Shown: positions 48,881 through 60,766, counted from the stretch's first letter. The stretch is 64,000 nt of DNA from Amaurobius ferox (GCA_951213105.1 OX578137.1:79195604-79259603); one strand, 5' to 3'. Notes: generated by a model not told the origin, from the sequence alone. A program made the numbers and translations.

Positions 48881-50563
48881 ATGGCATTTCTTGCGAAAGG
48901 TAGAAAAGAGGATTTGATGGTTTTGGCGGAAGAATTGGGGATAATTACTAAACCTGAATTTAAAATTTTGGATTTGCGTAGAGAAATTCTTGGAAGTGAA
49001 GACTACGACGAAGAATTTACGAAAGAACTCCTCTTTACTATTATTAAAGAAAGAAAAGATCAAATAGAAAAGGAGGAAAAAGAAAGAAAAGATCAAATAG
49101 AAAAGGAGGAAAAAGAAAGAAAAGATCAAATAGAATTTGAGTTAGAAAAACTCAGAATCGAAAGGGGTGTTACTCAAGATTCTACGTCCTTAAATTTAGG
49201 GAGTAGTGAAAGATCAAAAAGCAGTTTCGAATTGATAAAATTGATGCCAAAATTTGACTTGAAGAATGATGACATTATGTTATATCTCACACTTTTTGAG
49301 AGACAAGCTAAAAGAGCCCACGTAGACATGACGGATTGGGTGTCAAGTCTGTTGCCACTTTTGCCTTCTGAGATCATACAACTCATCACACGGGAGTCAG
49401 AGGAAAAGTTTGAAGATTATGAATACGTTAAGGGTATTCTATTAAAGAGATTCAAGATGAATCCAGAAAGTTTCCGAAAAAAGTTCGTGCAGCTACAGAA
49501 AGTTCCCGAGAAATCGTGGCGTGATTTCGTATTTGAATTAACCAAGTACTTTGAAGAGTGGATTGATGGTCTCGAAATTAGAGATTTTGATAGCCTAAAG
49601 AAATTGATGATTACTGATCAACTAAAGAAAAGGGTACCTGGGGAGGTACGAGAACATTTCTTAGATGAATGGTTAAAAATTGTAGCACCCAATATGTTGG
49701 CAGACAAGTTAGATGAATATGAAAGTATACGTGTAAACTATACGAAATCAACAGGTATAGTCCGGAAAGAGAAGGTTGAGTATCACCAAAGCGAATTTAG
49801 GGAAAAGGAAAAATTTGGAGCACCACCAAACATCAGAGGGGTTGGCGAAAAAATTTGGAAAAATGGAAATGTTCCAGGAAGGGGACATCAAAGTTACAAG
49901 AGCCAACCAGGTTACAATTGGAGAAATGACACTTCTAAAATCAACTATAAACCTATTTGTTTTTCATGTGGAGCTGAGGGTCATATTGGAAAATTTTGTA
50001 CGTTAAGGAATAATCAGAGAAAATCACCCAACACTAATGCTCAAAGCAATCATGTTCGAACTATACAGTCTAAGGATGAAAATAACTCTCAAGTTCTGAC
50101 AGCACGAATTACCGTACCGGTGTCAGTGCAGGATAATACCAAGAATAATGTGGATACCCTCCATACCATACATATAAAATGTGGAGAAACTTCACTTGTA
50201 GGCATAGTAGATTCGGGGGCACAAATCTCAGTGATACGTGAAGATTTAGTAATGGACGTTCATAGTGAAGGAGAGGGCAGAATCAAAATTGTCTCAGCTT
50301 TTGGAGAAAGTGAGATCGCTCCTTTGAAGATGATTTCAATGAAAATTGATGACAAATTACATGGAATAGTCCCCATAATATGTGCAGTTTCTAAAAAACT
50401 AACAAGTGATATGTTAGTGTGCTCTACAGCTTATGAGTCGTTGCGGGAGAATATACATTTGCATGAATTGGATCAGAATATTATGATCGATAATGCTACC
50501 TATCTTGGCGAAAAGGAGGAGGAAGTAGGGTCTGACCAGGAAGTAATGAGGTTCTGGTATTAA
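48881..50563 (+). CDS. gag-pro polyprotein, Ty3/gypsy-like, 3'-truncated
   Basis: 560-codon ORF; Met 48881 follows the leader minisatellite. Residues 1-45 are a charged N-terminal segment (GRKEDLMVLAEELGI then ILDLRREILGS). About 60-88 hold an ERKDQIEKEEK 11-residue repeat, 2.5 copies, probably coiled coil. About 100-310 look like a capsid domain (VQLQKVPEKSWRDFVFEL). A single CCHC zinc knuckle CFSCGAEGHIGKFC lies at 360-373. A retropepsin active-site motif GIVDSGAQISVI starts at about 441 (catalytic D444-S-G). Real coding ends near residue 557, where sequence copied from the H4 interior begins (50552); the last residues and stop come from that. RT, RNase H and integrase are missing here. It acts, in intact relatives, as particle protein and protease. 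The frame has no stop, suggesting a young insertion. Minus ORFs 48875-49129 and 49174-49389 and plus 49776-50006 are shadows. Confidence 0.88.
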   Translation: MAFLAKGRKEDLMVLAEELGIITKPEFKILDLRREILGSEDYDEEFTKELLFTIIKERKDQIEKEEKERKDQIEKEEKERKDQIEFELEKLRIERGVTQDSTSLNLGSSERSKSSFELIKLMPKFDLKNDDIMLYLTLFERQAKRAHVDMTDWVSSLLPLLPSEIIQLITRESEEKFEDYEYVKGILLKRFKMNPESFRKKFVQLQKVPEKSWRDFVFELTKYFEEWIDGLEIRDFDSLKKLMITDQLKKRVPGEVREHFLDEWLKIVAPNMLADKLDEYESIRVNYTKSTGIVRKEKVEYHQSEFREKEKFGAPPNIRGVGEKIWKNGNVPGRGHQSYKSQPGYNWRNDTSKINYKPICFSCGAEGHIGKFCTLRNNQRKSPNTNAQSNHVRTIQSKDENNSQVLTARITVPVSVQDNTKNNVDTLHTIHIKCGETSLVGIVDSGAQISVIREDLVMDVHSEGEGRIKIVSAFGESEIAPLKMISMKIDDKLHGIVPIICAVSKKLTSDMLVCSTAYESLRENIHLHELDQNIMIDNATYLGEKEEEVGSDQEVMRFWY

Positions 50564-51073
50564 GATTACGGGGATTTTTGATACTTTCAATTTATTACGT
50601 CATCTTTTTTATTTTGGTAAATATTTTTAAGACTCATATTACAATATGTTTAAGATTCTACTAACACACTGGTATATAAGTTTTTTTATATTATATACTC
50701 CGTACGAAGGACGGGTATGCTGCTAGTACTTTATATTTCTCAATAGAAGATAAATCAATCCCATAGAAGATAAATTGATTTTCTTGTGTCCTTCATGAAT
50801 TGAAAATTGCGTAATAAATTCAACATTGCTGAATGTTGATAGATACATGTATGTGCCAAGAACGCTTTCATCCTCAGTAAATAAATTTAAAAATGGCTTA
50901 GCTAATTAGAAATATTTTTGACACTGTTACTCGTATCGCTTAAAAGGGCGATGTTTGCCGCCCTTTGACAATCCTGTGAGTGAGCGGTGAGAGTCCCTTT
51001 CTGAGGCAATCAGACAGAACAGAATTCTTCTGTCTGATGTGTAACGGATTTTGTCCTGAAAAGGGTCAACAAT
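50552..51073. repeat. Duplicated flank, copy 2 (apparently empty site)
   Basis: Offset 3458 bp from copy 1 up to 50677 and 3240 bp after it; the 218-bp gap has a 3-bp TAT microhomology at its ends. It includes the H4 terminus again (CTAG at 50723-50726) and ends at ACAAT, after which unrelated sequence (GTTTGAAACAC) replaces the LTR. Confidence 0.95.
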
Positions 51074-52009
51074 GTTTGAAACACATGGCGTGCAGGTTTG
51101 AGTCTGGCTTCCTGCTTGGTAAATATATAAAAGTGCTCGACAGTGTGTGAGATATGGGTATTTGTAAAGCACAAGAGTGATTGTTGAAATTTAAAATAAT
51201 ATTCAAAAATAAACTATTGTGTGTATGATTCAAGAGACCTTAGACCATAGAAGGGAAAGTATTGGGGTAATCGATAGGTTGGAAATGAATTGTTATTTTC
51301 CTTCTTGAGTTCTGAAATACCATCCTGTTGCAGTGAAACAAGTAGTTGGTGAGTTTGATTTGACTTCGTTGTAAAGCCCTTTTATGGATGCTTTACGGAG
51401 TACTACGGTATATTTCCGAAGTATTTCGTGGAGCTGTTCTGAAGCAAATTTGTAGTTTTGTGAGGAGTTATTTTGGGCTCAAGAGGTCAAGAATTGTGAG
51501 TTGAATGATTTTATTTTATCAAAATTTCAGTGATTAGTGTTTTAGGCACAGAGACATTACCGCTTTTATTACGGATATATTAATTATTTTAGAGTGGATA
51601 TTTGCATGCTTTTAGTGCAATTGTTTTAATGATTTTTATTTTGAATGCAGGATGATTCTTTTCGTGATTTCAATAAATAGAGTTTAGTGCAATTATTTTA
51701 ATAATTTTAATATTAATTATTGAGTGTGTTTACTTACATTCTGAAATTTCTAATTAATTGCTTGTAATGATGTGTGATAGGCAGTCTTTGCATAAAACTG
51801 TGATAGTTTCAACGTGCATTGTATTCTGTGAGCTCGTTACTTTATAAATCCAAAGGGATGTAGTTTCTAAATAAGGTGAATGAGTGTGATTTGCGATAAT
51901 TGACTTGATTGAGGACTTGAAGATCCTGTAATTAAAATCAATTATTTTGAACAGTGAAACGTACGGCGCGGTGCGTTTTTTGAGGATTATTTAGAGACCA
52001 CATTATTTA
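51074..52009. other. Unassigned, with TATA-like and AATAAA-like signals
   Basis: TATATAAAAG near 51124 and AATAAA near 51210 could belong to an old LTR or a promoter. The minus ORF 50927-51172 crosses the duplication boundary and is not a gene. Confidence 0.35.
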
Positions 52010-52340
52010 GAGACTTTCAGACCACTCTACGGCAGTTCGGGGTTCGGCCCAAATAATTTCGACGCTCGCAACGGACCCCGAGAGCTTGGCCGCCAGGTCT
52101 GTTCCTTGAGGTCCGTGAGCTTGGGGAAATGTGGTCCTCCTGACGTTGGATGATCCGAGGCCCTCCGGATCGAAGAATGACAACGACGCTTCCTGAGGGA
52201 TTGACTCGAGGCGCATGCCGGACCCGAATCTGTGACTGTCGGAGCGCCGAGAAATGACGCTGAGTGCCCAGGCCGGGCCATGTCTGGCGCAGCCTAGAGA
52301 TGACTGTGCCGATCTTTCTTCACGAAAAACGAGAGTTAAC
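52010..52340. other. GC-rich island, identity unknown
   Basis: About 330 bp much richer in G, C and CpG than the surroundings. It carries two overlapping minus ORFs (52007-52378, 123 codons; 52027-52281, 84 codons), neither recognisable. It could be a promoter-like CpG-rich region, a transposon end or a retroposed exon. Confidence 0.4.
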
Positions 52341-52940
52341 CCAGTTGGGGTACTCTGCTGATGTCCTGAGTTTATCATGATTTTTCACCTTCGTGATGAC
52401 TTACTTCTTTGTCGCGTGAGGTAAGCCCTTTCCGTTCCTGTTTCGGAACCATGTGGTTCCCCTGCGTCTTGAATTTAATAGCTGTTGATTGACTCAAGAA
52501 TTGCGATCTCTGCTATCATGGCAAAAAATTACTAACTCGCCAATTTAATTATTTAATAACTTTTGATTTGATATCATTAATTATTTAGAGAACAAATTAA
52601 TTATCTACAAAATTTTATAACCAAATCAGATATTCTATTTTAATGCTCTCCGAGTGCTCGCCCCAGTTTGTTTAACCATGCCATAATATTTTATAAAATT
52701 TATAATTGTTTTGTTGCCACAGTTTTATTTTGGATAATTATTTTCGAAGCTTGTGGCATTGGTTGAATAAGGTTTTTGCGGCTGAGTCCAGTGGCTTGAC
52801 TGATAAGGATTCAGCAGTTGTTTATTATACTCCTTCAAATTTAACGTCTTTAATAAATGTTTTAATATATATGTTATATATGTTCTTTAATAATATTTTA
52901 GCTTCTAAATTCTGGTGATCATTTTGTGTTTTATTTTATT
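52341..52940. other. Unassigned, weak ORF
   Basis: A 70-codon ORF (52706-52918) with RSLWHWLNKVFAAESSGLTD is preceded by TTTGTTGCCACAG, a splice-acceptor-like run, but I cannot support a gene. Confidence 0.3.
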
Positions 52941-53076
52941 ACTTTCCTTATATACATAATGTATAAGGAAAGTATTGTGACGGGGTCGAAAATTCGAATT
53001 CGAGTTTTCGACGGGAGAGCACGTTTCAAGCATCCCTCATCACGAATCAAACATTTTTGAAGTGATGTCTGTGTGT

Positions 53077-53131
<55 letters not shown>

Positions 53132-53907
53132 TATGTGTGTGTGTCAGTGAGTCTGTGGAGACGATAACTGACGAACGAATGAACCGATTCGAACCAAATT
53201 TGGTACAAAAATCACAATCCGTAAACACTGGAAGCCTATTGTTTTTATACGTAATCGAATGTTCAGAACCCCCCTACATTTTCGAATGAAATTTTGAAAA
53301 AATCGTCAAAAAATCAAAACCGCTAATAAAGTTACGCAAATAGACATTTCTTATGTAATTTTTCATTGGAAAACGATTGGCATAAATTTTAGAACGCTAA
53401 CATGAACCGTTCTCAAGATATTGTACATTTTTCAAAAAAATTATGAAAAAGTCACATAAAAAAAAATTCCTATTGAGAAACATGTTCACTTTTCATATGT
53501 AATACCATGCGATAAATTGAGTGACATCATTCTCGTGGATCTAGCTCGTTCCATTCATGAAAAAATATACTTTGAATAATACTTTTGTATTTGAACGCCA
53601 ATAATCATTTATCTGCTGTAAGAATAACTTTTTTCTTAGTGCATAACGCTTGGCGAGATTTTGGCGACGAATTTGGCGGAATGTCGCCAACTTGGCGACT
53701 TTTTTGAAATGTTGCCAAATTAATGAAAATCTCGCCAAATGGATAAAAATGATGCTAAATCAATAAAAATGACGACTAATTGTCGAAAATTCAATATCTT
53801 GGAAAGTATATTAGTATCTACTACAAGAAAAACCTATTTTTTTACTGTAAAAGTAGTAAATTCATTACATTATATAAGGAAAGTCATGTGTTGCCCACAT
53901 CAGATTT
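52941..53907 (+). mobile_element. ACTTTCC-family non-autonomous element, copy C
   Basis: Complete copy in the orientation of A: palindromic start 52941-52973, (TG)n at about 53069-53127, conserved body, TTGGCGAC-type block at 53640-53790, and end TATAAGGAAAGTCATGTG then CCCACATCAGATTT. ORFs at 53062, 53040 (minus), 53541 (minus), 53739 and 53780 lie within it and are repeat translations. Confidence 0.82.
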
Positions 53908-54979
53908 TTTTATTTTGTGGCTGAAGAAGTTCCTTAAAGGTAAGGGTTTCGATTTTAAATGTTTTTTTAATGTTTCGGTTCTGTTGTGTTTTCGGATAGG
54001 TCATCTTGGAGATTTATTTCTGCGGACAGAAATATGAACCTGAGGGTTATTATTTGCGGCCTTCTCGATCACGAGTTTGTAAGTGGTGCTGGTGCTTGTG
54101 TGTCTTCTAAATTCCAAATTTAGGAGGTCACGCCCGCGCCTTTACACGTCTGTCTAATTAGATGTATTTCGTTTAGACTACTTTTAAGATATATATATAT
54201 ATATATGTATATTTTTCAATCTGCTTTTATTTTATTTTAATATTATTGTAAACATTTTGATTTTATACAATCTGTAAATTTTTAATTTATTTTCCCCCTC
54301 TTTCGTTTTAAAAGTTGAGTCTTTATTTTAAAGTACCTGACAAAATAAAGTCCCTTTTTGCTAGCCTGTGACTGATTCATTACTAAATGATTATTTCAAA
54401 ACCACAGTAAAAGACTAAAAACAATAATTTATAACTAAACAGAACAATGCAAACAATATACTGTAATAAAAGTTATATGGATGTTGTCTCTTTCTCTTAA
54501 AATATCTTGCTGTACACTATTGGGGATTCTCTTGGGGGATTCTCTCTTCTTTTGGGGATTTTTAATAGAATGCCCATGTGATGACATGAAATGAGAAACA
54601 TTACGTAGGTATTGGGACTAAGAGTTTGTCTACTAATGACCCTCTGATAATATGTCAGAAGGAGGGTCATCTGCTTCTGGAGAGCAGATAATGTTGATGG
54701 TGGCATACCCTCTATAATTAAAGGTTCTTTGGACGAAACTCTTCGGAAAAGAAAAGATTGAGCAATGCATTTAAGCTCAAATAAAATAATAATGCATCAC
54801 ACGCTGGAGGAGCATAGTAATTGGAAAGTTGTATATTTCTATTTAACTCATCAAAATGTTGATTCAGATGAAATTCTTCGGTGGTCATAGCGGTAATTTA
54901 AATGCAACACCCAATCTGAAGATCGTCATCCATAATTTTGTACGGTAATGTCTGTGCATTTAGAAACACTAATGGTCTA
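53908..54979. other. Unassigned, possibly old transposon DNA
   Basis: Includes a short (AT)n at 54188-54212 and AATAAAG near 54345. From 54480 the minus strand shows scattered protein-like stretches (ORF 54497-54706, MPPSTLSALQKQMTLLLTYY) downstream of the Tigger-like tail, which may be its continuation or a nested relic. Confidence 0.3.
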
Positions 54980-55150
54980 CTTACTGGCTTTGCTACAGTT
55001 TCTTCATATTCCTCTTCCTGTATAAATAACTAAACAGACTCTTCCAATTCATCATTTTTTATACTTCTTGATGGCCATTTATATGTTCTTTTACTTCATC
55101 AAGTATGTGAGGGCAAATCCTTCATCACAAACTTTTCTTGCTATGTGAAT
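54940..55150 (-). pseudogene. Tigger/pogo-like transposase C-terminal remnant
   Basis: Minus strand, across frames: DEVKEHINGHQEV (about 55080-55050), NDELEESV, IQEEEYEETVAKPVSRPLVF (about 55025-54985) and MDDDLQI (about 54940). CENPB-DDE transposases commonly end with a LTNEELEEL-type helix, an acidic EEEE run and a KPVTRPL-like stretch, which this follows. The catalytic core is not in the window. Broken by stops and frameshifts. Confidence 0.5.
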
Positions 55151-55899
55151 GATTTTCTGGACTTCTCAATTAATCCCCCCGGAAACCTTTAATGTCATTC
55201 CCAACTTCGCTCCATAAGTTCTTCTAGCAAGTATTTACAATTGTTTGTTTTAATTCATCCATTATACACTAACCTCGATACTGGGAATCACGAATCATCT
55301 GAAAAACACTGGACGTACATAAAATTTTACATACATGCATACATAGTCGTATTCGTTTTAAATCTGTATATTTCACTTTGAGTAAAATATTTCTGGAGGG
55401 AACCACGTTCTGTCCATGTTGAGGTATCAAAAAATCCTTCAAAAATATGAATAAATTTTCTATTATAATTTTCTATATTTGCATCTCTAATGTAAAATAT
55501 AATTGGAATATGAATACCACTTTAGGTTTCAACAAAATCCTGGAGAGTTTTGTTCTAAAAATTATATCTGATTTTGCCAAACATTTCAGACTGTCAGACA
55601 ATATTACTACGACTTGAATACTTTTGCTTCTAGAAATTTCTTGGATAATATTGTTTACAACAATTATCGAATTTTTCTAAGCATTTTATAAGGTTTGTCA
55701 GTCATCAGACATTATTACTACCACCAGAATTCGCTGTGTACTATGCAGAACAGGCAAAAATAATTTAACAAACATATGAACTTTTCAACTTATAACTGTT
55801 TTAAGCTGAAAGTATCGTCTATCCTAGTGTCACAAACTTTTAAAGTACAACAATAAATAACCATATGTCTTCATTAAAACATAGTTAACGATTCACGAA
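55151..55899. other. Intergenic, nothing recognised
   Basis: AT-rich; ACAATATTAC-type phrases recur at 55600 and 55705, suggesting an old local duplication. Confidence 0.4.
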
Positions 55900-56350
55900 T
55901 AACGTTAAATTTTACACCTTTTCCAAAACTCGCTAATTGACCTTAATCAGGTAATAAAAATTCGCTTGAATGTTAAACAAATTAAAAATTACGGGCGATA
56001 TAATTAAACTCCTTAATATATTATCGTAAATTAGATACGGAAACTAGAGAACTAATTTACTGAAATCAATTTCAATAAAGATGGGTTTTTCTTTTTTTTT
56101 CTTTCAGTTATTGAGACTGAAGAATAAGCGGTATCATCTTTCTTTCATTGGTTCTTAATTACTTCTGATAAAGTTTTGAGAAAAATTCTGCATATTCCTA
56201 CACATCCTGTTTATGAATTAGAAGTATTGCAGTTTGAAGTATGTTTTTAAACTCTTTGGAACTACTTAAGATGAATGATTTCTTTCGTTTGATTGTGTTT
56301 CTTTCCAAGTTGCTCTTAGAGTAGCTCCGCAATTTAAAGTGCTAATGAGC
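55900..56350. repeat. Dispersed repeat R-II, copy 1
   Basis: Diverged partner of 60215-60650: ACTTGAATGTTNAANAAATT, GATATAATTAAACT, AGAACTAATTTACTGAAATC against AGATAACTAATTTACCAAAA, and TTCTTAATTACTTCTGATAA against TTCTTAATTACTTCCGATAA. Confidence 0.65.
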
Positions 56351-56885
56351 GTAATTTTGACTCCATTAAAACTGCTAGTATTAATTCAAGGAGTTCAGTA
56401 AAGGGTTTTAAATTCAAAATGAAATGTTCTATTATAACGTTGAAACTACAGTGTTAAAATTATCGTTCTTTATTTGCATGATAATTTTAAGTGTAATTAA
56501 TGAATGATATCAAGTATATGATACCAATTAACATCATCTATATCAGAACAGTTGTAATGAAGAAATAACGTAACAAGAATACAATTAAAATATGATGCTG
56601 CACTTGGATTTTTAAATATATAATACAGGATGGTCCTATTCTAGAAATTAACTGAATTAATAAATAATACATATAGATAATATATCTCATTAAAGGCGCC
56701 TAATTATTTTTTATTATGCATAATATTGAAAACTACAGCTTTATTCATTTAACAATTGCTTTATCCGCTGAACCTGACTTCTGTCCAATTAACAATTATA
56801 ACCCTATAACAATTAACCCTATAACAATTAACTGGACATATCTTACATACAGTATCTTACTTACATACAGTATATTTCTATATTA
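56351..56885. other. AT-rich intergenic DNA, nothing recognised
   Basis: A short AACAATTAACCCTATAACAATTAA stutter occurs near 56785-56830. Confidence 0.4.
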
Positions 56886-57836
56886 AAAAATCTGATGTGG
56901 ACAGCACATGACTTTCCTTATATAATGTAATGAATTTACTACTTTTACAGTAAAATAAATTTTCGACATTTAGTCGTCATTTTCATTGATTTAGCGTCAT
57001 TTTTATCCATTTTGCGAGATTTTCGTTGATTTGGCAACATTTCAAAAAGTCGCCAAGTTGGCGACATTCCGCCAATTTCGTCGCCAAAATCTCGCCAAAC
57101 GTTATGGACGAAGAAATAAGTTATATATATATAACTTATTAGATATTGAATTTTTGACATATATTATATAACTATTATTATATATTTATATAATATATAA
57201 CTTATTAGATATTGAATTTTCCACAATTAGTCGTCATTTTCATTGATTTAGCGTCATTTTTATCTATTTGGCGAGATTTTCGTTAATTTGGCATCATTTA
57301 AAAAAGTCGCCAAGTTGGCGACATTCCGCCAATTTCGTGGCCAAAATCTCGCCAAGCGTTATGGACGAAGAAATAAGTTGTTCTTACAGCAGATAAATTG
57401 ACGTTCAAATGCAAAAGTATTATTCAAAGTATCTTTTTTCATGAATGGAACGAGCTAGATCCACGAGAATGATGTCACCCAATTTATCGCATGATATTAT
57501 ATATGAAAAGTGAACATGTTTCTCAATAGGAAATATTTTTTTTTCTATTTTATATGACTTTTTGATAATTTTTTAAAAAATGTGCAATATCTCGAGAACG
57601 GTTCATGTTAGTGTTCTAAATTACATAAGAAATGTCCATTTGCATAACTTTTATATTGGTTTTGATTTTTTGACGATTTTTTCAAAATTTCATTCGAAAA
57701 TTTAGGGGGGTTCTGAACATTCGATTGCGTATAAAAACAATAGGCTTCCAGTGTTTATAGATTGTGATTTTTGTACCAAATTTGGTTTGAATCGGTCTAT
57801 TCGTTCGTCAGTTATCGTCTCCACAGACCCACTGAC

Positions 57837-57873
<37 letters not shown>

Positions 57874-57998
57874 TCACTTCAAAAATGTTTCATTCGTGAT
57901 CAGGGATGCTTGAAACGTGCTCTTCCGTTGAAAACTCGAATTCGAATTCTCGACCCCGTCACAATACTTTCCTTATACATTATGTATATAAGGAAAGT
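56886..57998 (-). mobile_element. ACTTTCC-family element, copy D, internally duplicated
   Basis: Orientation of copy B. The TTGGCGAC-type block occurs twice, at about 56958-57122 and 57217-57380, joined by an AT-rich segment with two TAACTTATTAGATATTGAAT phrases. The body continues to (AC)n at 57839-57867 and a palindromic terminus at 57966-57998. ORFs 56945-57160 (minus) and 57751-58077 are within it. Confidence 0.8.
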
Positions 57999-58439
57999 AA
58001 AAAGTAACTGCCGCTACTGCCGCCTCTGTTTGACAAATTTCTTGAGTTTCTCTGTCCGCAAAATCTACAGTATATAAAAATATTAAATGTCTTACATTTG
58101 TAGAGCAATGTACCAAATATGCGTCTGCAAGATTTAAAGACTTTGCGATATCAGCGAGCATCAGCGAGTAGGGTGTGCAGTCTCCAAACTCGTGAAGGGG
58201 CTTACGGGCTTTGGCGAGAAAGAGGTAGAGTCCCCTATATTTATAAAAAATCTCTATTACAACTATTATAACATTCTTGCTGTATGTATGTATCGTGCAG
58301 TTGTCATCTCATCGACATCGTACTGATTCTTGTACACAAGCAACGAAGAACACGAAACCATGATCTAAATGTGACGAAATGAATCAGGATTGCAAGACTT
58401 CATGATTCTTTTAAATACGGCAAAAAATAGCTAGATGTC
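57999..58439. other. Intergenic, nothing recognised
   Basis: The minus ORF 57973-58161 begins in copy D and has no motif. Confidence 0.4.
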
Positions 58440-58815
58440 ATAGATGGACTATTATAACCCTCACAAAGATCGTCACATGTGTGACAATGACGTTGTAGTC
58501 ACGCGACACCTGGGTCACAATGTGACATCATATTTGTGACTTCTATGCGACGTTACGTATTAGTAACTTTGTAACTTCATTGTGACTATATTCTGTGACG
58601 TTTCCACAATTTCATTAACACGCAACAATGTGACGACATTACAATGGCAATTACAATGTGATGTCACAAACAAGTTAATATGTGACGTCACAAACGACCA
58701 TGAAAATGACCAAAATTACTTCGCTGTGACCTCAATATGACATTGCCGAGACGTACTGCGACGTCCTGTGACGTTCCAAAGTCACAGAATGACGTAAATC
58801 TTACGTCACTGTGAA
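58440..58815. repeat. GTGAC/GTCAC-rich block
   Basis: I count nine GTGAC and seven GTCAC in about 370 bp, with a perfect TGTGACGTCACA near 58681, several TGACGT half-sites and GTCACATGTGTGAC near 58472. No ORF. The density suggests subterminal repeats of a DNA transposon or a cluster of CRE-like sites. Confidence 0.75.
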
Positions 58816-60214
58816 AAAAAATGCTGTTAGGGAAGAAGCCGTAAATTTAGTTATTTTATGTCTAGATTTAGCCTTTCTTTTAAAGTTTCGTTCTAAAACA
58901 AGGTTAGGTTGGCAACCTTGAAAAAGAGTGCAGTTGGGTTGATGGTAGTAAACCGGAAGTTAGGTTGGGTTGTTGATTTACCACATCTACAGATTCACAA
59001 TCTGATATATGGTAAATTTATAATCATCATCATTTATAATCATCATGATTATAAACCTATATAAAATAAAAAAAATCTCACATATTCTTAACCAACAGAC
59101 ATTTTTTTTTCAATTGAGATTTCAAGGTCAATCAGGAGCCAGAAATTGATAATATCCAATTGTTTAAACATTTTATATGTAATTTTTATACACCATTTAG
59201 CACTCTTACAAACCGACATTGAACAAAAATATTTTCCCATTCATTCGTAAACCACACTAATTTACAGGTTAGAATATAAAATAATGATTGATTAGAGTGA
59301 TAGTGATATATGAGTGCAGAAAATAATGATATATTATTGTGAACTACAGTGATCAATTGAGTGATAGATTAAAGCAGAATATCCCCATTTAACTTATCAT
59401 TGGCAGACTTCCAAATTAAACTCCACATATAATAAAACTGACGGTATGATCTCAGTTTAAAGGTTCAAAATGCAATGTGTACATTTGTATATAAGGTTGT
59501 GCAAAATTGTTTATGGTATTTATGCATTATTTTGAACACCTGCGAAATATGGTTTGTTATAACTATCTTAGAAATACATACAATACATTTTATAACTGTA
59601 CCTTCAATTAGAAAATTTAAAGATGGTAATATATGCATATTTTAACGCAGTTGTTGGTATACCGAACTAAGTCTGAAGCGGGCTCACGGTTTAAATTTGA
59701 TTTCTAACTTCCTCAATCATTCCTGTATACTCAGAACTCTACATCAAGAACAAGGCATTTTGAATCTGCCATCTATAAGTCGAATATCAGGACGCCAGCC
59801 ATCGAACTACTTCTATACCTTGGAGTTTGCCTAAAAGAAATTTCTTCGTTTTCTGCTCTAAGAAGTTTTTGTTAAGATACATACTGTCTCAATAAACTTC
59901 TAATTCCTACGCGGAAGCTTTAACAAATCGAATTTTTTTTTAAATAAGAAACTCTTAAGGATATTTTTTCTCGTTGTTTTGGAATGTGTCTGTCCTACTA
60001 TGCATAATAGTTCATGAAGATAAATTTTTCGAAAGATTCCAGTAACAGTTTATAAGTTGGCTATGGAAATTTAATAGTTCTAAAAATAAAAATCCATCAG
60101 GAACGAATGTAGAATAACATAAGTTCCTAAAATTTTGAAGTCAAATTTGACATCTATCAAACTGAAACACTCTTTCAGAAGCTCGTTGCTAAATAATAAA
60201 AAGCACACTGGCGA
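58816..60214. other. Intergenic, nothing recognised
   Basis: Long AT-rich stretch without ORFs above 60 codons. TTATAATCATCATGATTATAA at 59031-59051 is a small palindrome. Confidence 0.45.
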
Positions 60215-60650
60215 TTAATAAAGTTGAAGTTTAACTACTTATAGATGAGCTACGTGATCTTAATTAGCTGATAAAAATCACTTGAATGTTTAATAAATTA
60301 AAATTTACTGGTGATGTAATTAAACTTCTCAATAGCTCATAGAAAATTAGATTCAGAAATTAGATAACTAATTTACCAAAACCAATTTCAATAAAAAAAA
60401 TTTATTTTCTTTAAATATTTAATCTCGAGAGTATCTTGATAAGTTTTGCCTTATTGATTCTTAATTACTTCCGATAAAGTTTCGATAAAAAATCAAGTGA
60501 ATTGTTTATATCCCTTTCATGATTTAGTGATGTCATAGTTCAAAGTAAGAATGTTTTTAAAGCATTAACACTATTTAAAATCGTTATTTCTTTTGTTTTC
60601 TTTTCAAAATGATTCTTTAAGTAACTGAGTAAATTAAAGCCTTAATGAAA
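60215..60650. repeat. Dispersed repeat R-II, copy 2
   Basis: Partner of 55900-56350 in the same orientation. Confidence 0.65.
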
Positions 60651-60766
60651 AATATTTTTGATTGCAGTCGACACTTACAATAAAATCACAAAATACTTAG
60701 AAACTACTTTAAATACAAAAAATAATAATTTATTATGACGCAATTATTACGACTGCATTTCCTACC

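Noticed and set aside
48881..50563. Host gene derived from a domesticated gag
   Set aside because: The leader has a primer-binding-site-like segment directly after a plausible LTR, and the ORF is cut by a duplicated flank rather than ending naturally; a young retroelement insertion explains it better.
52007..52378. 123-codon minus-strand ORF in the GC-rich island
   Set aside because: Not recognisable; GC-rich DNA has few stops, so an ORF of this length is weak evidence.
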